Source of the DNA: Oscillospiraceae bacterium
GTDB lineage: Bacteria > Bacillota > Clostridia > Oscillospirales > Oscillospiraceae
Length of the DNA: 36,010 bases
Assembly (NCBI GenBank): GCA_017457285.1
Contig: JAFTHT010000051.1
Coordinates: 1 to 36,010, forward strand
Reading direction: 5' to 3'
A model generated the notes under the pieces. It did not search any database and was not told the DNA's origin. It was given only the letters and a program-made list of their open reading frames with translations. Made by a program: the position numbers and the translations under genes. Of the stretch, positions 34,401 to 36,010 are shown piece after piece. How positions within the stretch are numbered: position 1 is the first letter of the stretch; every line of letters begins with the position of its first letter.

Positions 34401-36010
34401 CCACTTACAACACCCTGGGTACCGCTAAGGTTTCCATCTACTCCGGCTTTGGTACCTCCGGCGAGATTGTGACCGGCGGCTCCGATACCATTACGAATAA
34501 TAAATATGTGCTTGCAGGCAGCGCCATCGACGATGCCACCTCCTTCGGCGACCTGCCTCTGGGACAGTATACCTACGTCATCCAGGCTACCTACACCAGC
34601 TATTATGCCGTATCCGCCAAGGAACTGGGCACCATTACCGGTACCCGGACCATCAAAAAGGCCTATTTCACCGTGGTCAGCAGTGCGGTTGACAGCAGCA
34701 CCTGCACCCACAGCAATTCTGAAACCGTCATTGAAAAGGCAACCTGTACCGAAACCGGCACGAAGGTGGTTTCCTGCTCCAAGTGCGGTCTGACAGAAAA
34801 GGTTACCATCGAAATCGATGAAAGCACCCATGACTACGGCAGTTATGTGGTCACCAAGGAAGCCACCTGTACTGAGGCCGGCTCGAAGAGTAAAACCTGC
34901 TCCGGCTGCGGCAAAGTCTATACCAAGGAAATCGCCGCCACCGGCCACAGTTATGGCGAAGCAAGCTGTACAGAAGCTGCAACCTGCACAGTCTGCGGTG
35001 CGAGCAGCGGCACTACCCTGGGCCACAGTTACACCAGCGTGGTAACCAAACCGACCTGTGACAGCAGCGGATATACTACCTATACCTGCTCCGTCTGTGG
35101 CGACAGCTACAAAGATAACTACGTTTCCGCCGCCGGACACACCTATACCGCCAAGGTCACTGCTCCCGGCTGTACCACCGATGGCTACACCACTTACACC
35201 TGTACCACCTGTGGTGACAGTTATAAGGATAGTTATGTTTCCGCCTCTGGCCACAGCTGGACCGAGGCCACTTGCAACACGGCCATGACTTGCGCTACCT
35301 GTGGTGCTGTTTCCGGCAATAGTCTGGGACACAGCTACAAGTCTTTGGTCACTGCCCCCGGCTGTACCACCGATGGCTACACCACTTACACCTGTACCAT
35401 CTGTGGTGACAGTTATAAGGATAGTTATGTTTCCGCCTCTGGCCACAGCTGGTCTGAGGCTACCTGTACCGCACCTATGACCTGCACCGCTTGCGGTAAA
35501 ACCAACGGTAATGCCCTGGGGCATAGCTACAAATCCGTGGTCACCACCGGCACCTGTCTGACTGATGGCTATACTACCTACACTTGTCTGGTGTGTGGTC
35601 ACAGCTATAAGGACAATTATGTGACTGCCTCCGGTCATAGTTGGACCGATGCCACCTGTACCGCGCCTATGACCTGCACCGTTTGCGGCAATACCGCCGG
35701 TACCGCCCTGGGTCACAGCTATGTGGGCGGCGTTTGCCAAAATTGCGGCGAGGCGGAGCCCTCCACCGTCATCAAGCCCACCATGACCGTCACCGGCACC
35801 AGCCTGTCCTTTGAGGATGAGATCTTCTACAATATTTACTATACTGTTGACGATGCATCTTCCGTTGTGGAAATGGGTCTGGTGACCTTCACCGAGAAGC
35901 TGGCCGACGGCACCCATGAAAATGCCGTTGACGTTATCCCCGGTTACGTTTCCGGCGGCGGCGAATACATGGTTCACACCAACGGTATCCCCGCCAAGAA
36001 CATGGGCGAC
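31493..36010 (+). CDS. Secreted bifunctional cell-wall hydrolase, NlpC/P60-like plus GH25 lysozyme (runs off right edge)
   Basis: 1506 codons, open to the edge, no stop. Signal peptide 1-36 (VHA/A). Residues about 90-200 form an NlpC/P60 or CHAP-like cysteine peptidase: catalytic Cys129 in TDCSAFVSW and His178 in GHVVLV. Two 62-residue repeats (256-318, 322-385; PAC, SIGV, ANGITDFSGTAEQN, LLKAGKLLNP) are a putative wall-binding module. A GH25 muramidase spans about 424-645 (LDVSSWQG, ILRAGTS, catalytic YFDYE with Asp515 and Glu517). Two copies of an SH3-like plus Ig-like unit follow (653-830, 861-1050), then several CxxC repeats (1073-1425) and, from about 1425, a domain also at the end of the giant neighbour. 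It should cut both peptide stems and glycan strands of peptidoglycan. The start is set by the signal peptide. Confidence 0.92.
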   Translation, partial: MKQVPIKSRIISLLLCAALVLGLVPVLSRSNPVHAATESQNNIVARADYFYNITWTCKQDVYGWNYNTLFSAGTTYRIPYGQPIYSGAYIGYYVEIDDFLTAANTAGSVFYTSRSTYDTTSSVYYATDCSAFVSWCWGVDRKTTYSIPQISTYIGMATAANTSLLQLGDCLNSNDVGHVVLVTDLIYNSSGTLTSIEITEQTPPQMKRSYWTPSELGSYYGTYYGIYRYSGTVPAAPDGSTNSGSSSGSITSKYYPACDSSQTSLIPAMASIGVTLDWDLQTKIAEANGITDFSGTAEQNTTLLNLLKAGKLLNPNYVPVTYYPACSSSATTFYGGMSEIGVTCDWDLHTRIAQANGITDFSGTAEQNESLLALLKAGKLINPDASGDTGSTGGSGSSGTVTSGSNGYERGYTGGMAGTGEYKAFGLDVSSWQGSDLSFTRIKNAGYDYVILRAGTSNGKDECFETYYTNAKAAGLDVGAYYYTYATSVSAVQSDMEDFLSYISGKTFEYPIYFDYESSDQQALSASVNQQICLTAMDMLAAEGYLVGMYTGKYFSTLLPIDTICAKYEIWIAHYLAVGDGSYDGTNDYTTYGPTYSTQYGMYQFTDSVWINGYGPYDGDVCYKDYPSIVKTYGFNGYEAEIQEESYIDKNCTFYPSHGQLKVTTATTVKSEPRSASDDLETAALDAKYVANGLYINGGGNLWYRVTTASGATGYIYSGRVEYVKSLYTDVTITGHGLPSNHVVGNVFSVNGTVSSTYNTLDKVGVHIYSGTDISASPLTGGSASASNNKYSLSGSTIDDATSFGDLAIGTHTYLITAECSSYYAATTKELGTVKQTVNLVKHPFKVISASTSTSDYFANCTFYPSHCTFTTIQDTGIFSEPRTEKTGNTSMTLEAAPNGTTYTSTGLYLNSGGNIFYRVKTADGLDGYIYSGYTEFGKKVYSDIKISGYTAPNAHVKGNVFVVAGTIKSTYNTLGTAKVSIYSGFGTSGEIVTGGSDTITNNKYVLAGSAIDDATSFGDLPLGQYTYVIQATYTSYYAVSAKELGTITGTRTIKKAYFTVVSSAVDSSTCTHSNSETVIEKATCTETGTKVVSCSKCGLTEKVTIEIDESTHDYGSYVVTKEATCTEAGSKSKTCSGCGKVYTKEIAATGHSYGEASCTEAATCTVCGASSGTTLGHSYTSVVTKPTCDSSGYTTYTCSVCGDSYKDNYVSAAGHTYTAKVTAPGCTTDGYTTYTCTTCGDSYKDSYVSASGHSWTEATCNTAMTCATCGAVSGNSLGHSYKSLVTAPGCTTDGYTTYTCTICGDSYKDSYVSASGHSWSEATCTAPMTCTACGKTNGNALGHSYKSVVTTGTCLTDGYTTYTCLVCGHSYKDNYVTASGHSWTDATCTAPMTCTVCGNTAGTALGHSYVGGVCQNCGEAEPSTVIKPTMTVTGTSLSFEDEIFYNIYYTVDDASSVVEMGLVTFTEKLADGTHENAVDVIPGYVSGGGEYMVHTNGIPAKNMGD
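35168..35450 (+). repeat. Recent 192-bp tandem duplication within the CxxC repeats
   Basis: The stretch beginning GGCTGTACCACCGATGG at 35168 recurs at 35360 (offset 192 bp, 64 residues) with about 92 bp nearly identical (one C/T change noted). Each copy codes for a YTC-x-x-CGDSYKDSYVSASGHSW unit; diverged copies lie on both sides (35050 and 35550). Confidence 0.8.

Noticed and set aside
34710-35760. Repeat tract at the right end as a CRISPR array
   Set aside because: The repeats are coding, in frame, with Cys-x-x-Cys units and variable length; there are no equal-length unique spacers.

Overview
The window reads as chromosomal DNA of a Clostridia bacterium, most likely a gut Oscillospiraceae/Ruminococcaceae relative (inferred from gene content, not from a marker gene search). 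Supporting signs are a divIVA/sepF/yggS cluster ahead of a T-box-controlled ileS, a mutS-mutL-miaA-hfq cluster, Gram-positive promoters and AGGAGG-type ribosome binding sites, very large secreted surface proteins without outer-membrane features, and many short palindromic repeats of a kind common in such genomes.

Left part (1-3320): the 5' part of a secreted protein made of 50-residue Cys repeats (minus), a small lipoprotein (minus), a tRNA-Thr/tRNA-Tyr pair (minus) with a near-consensus promoter and a curious tRNA-tail palindromic element between two terminators, then an AT-richer two-gene plus-strand unit (zinc-ribbon protein and a YbjQ-type protein).

Housekeeping block (3324-16788, all minus strand). 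In transcription order: miaB, mutS, a CPBP membrane protease, mutL, miaA and hfq; then a terminator and repeat; then yggS, sepF, divIVA, a T-box leader and ileS. The first group combines mismatch repair (MutS, MutL) with modification of tRNA A37 (MiaA adds the isopentenyl group, MiaB the methylthio group) and the RNA chaperone Hfq. The second group is the cell-division cluster that in Firmicutes lies beside ileS, here without ylmG and ylmH. Short palindromic repeats occupy the intergenic gaps and four copies sit inside mutL, lengthening its linker.

Right part (16800-36010): a 170-bp inverted-repeat element, a membrane-anchored parvulin-type foldase with an N-terminal zinc ribbon (plus), then a minus-strand pair made of a 4057-residue secreted protein (metallo-beta-lactamase fold, two von Willebrand A modules) and, 11 bp downstream with its ribosome binding site overlapping the stop codon, an 87-residue five-cysteine protein of unknown role. 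Divergent to these is a secreted cell-wall hydrolase that joins an NlpC/P60-like domain and a GH25 lysozyme domain and runs off the right edge. The hydrolase and the giant protein share the same C-terminal domain, which suggests a common surface or export function. The most interesting signals are this coupled giant/small-protein pair with its shared terminal domain, the hairpin that separates a strong Shine-Dalgarno sequence from the hydrolase start codon, the in-frame repeats in mutL, and the tRNA-tail element.
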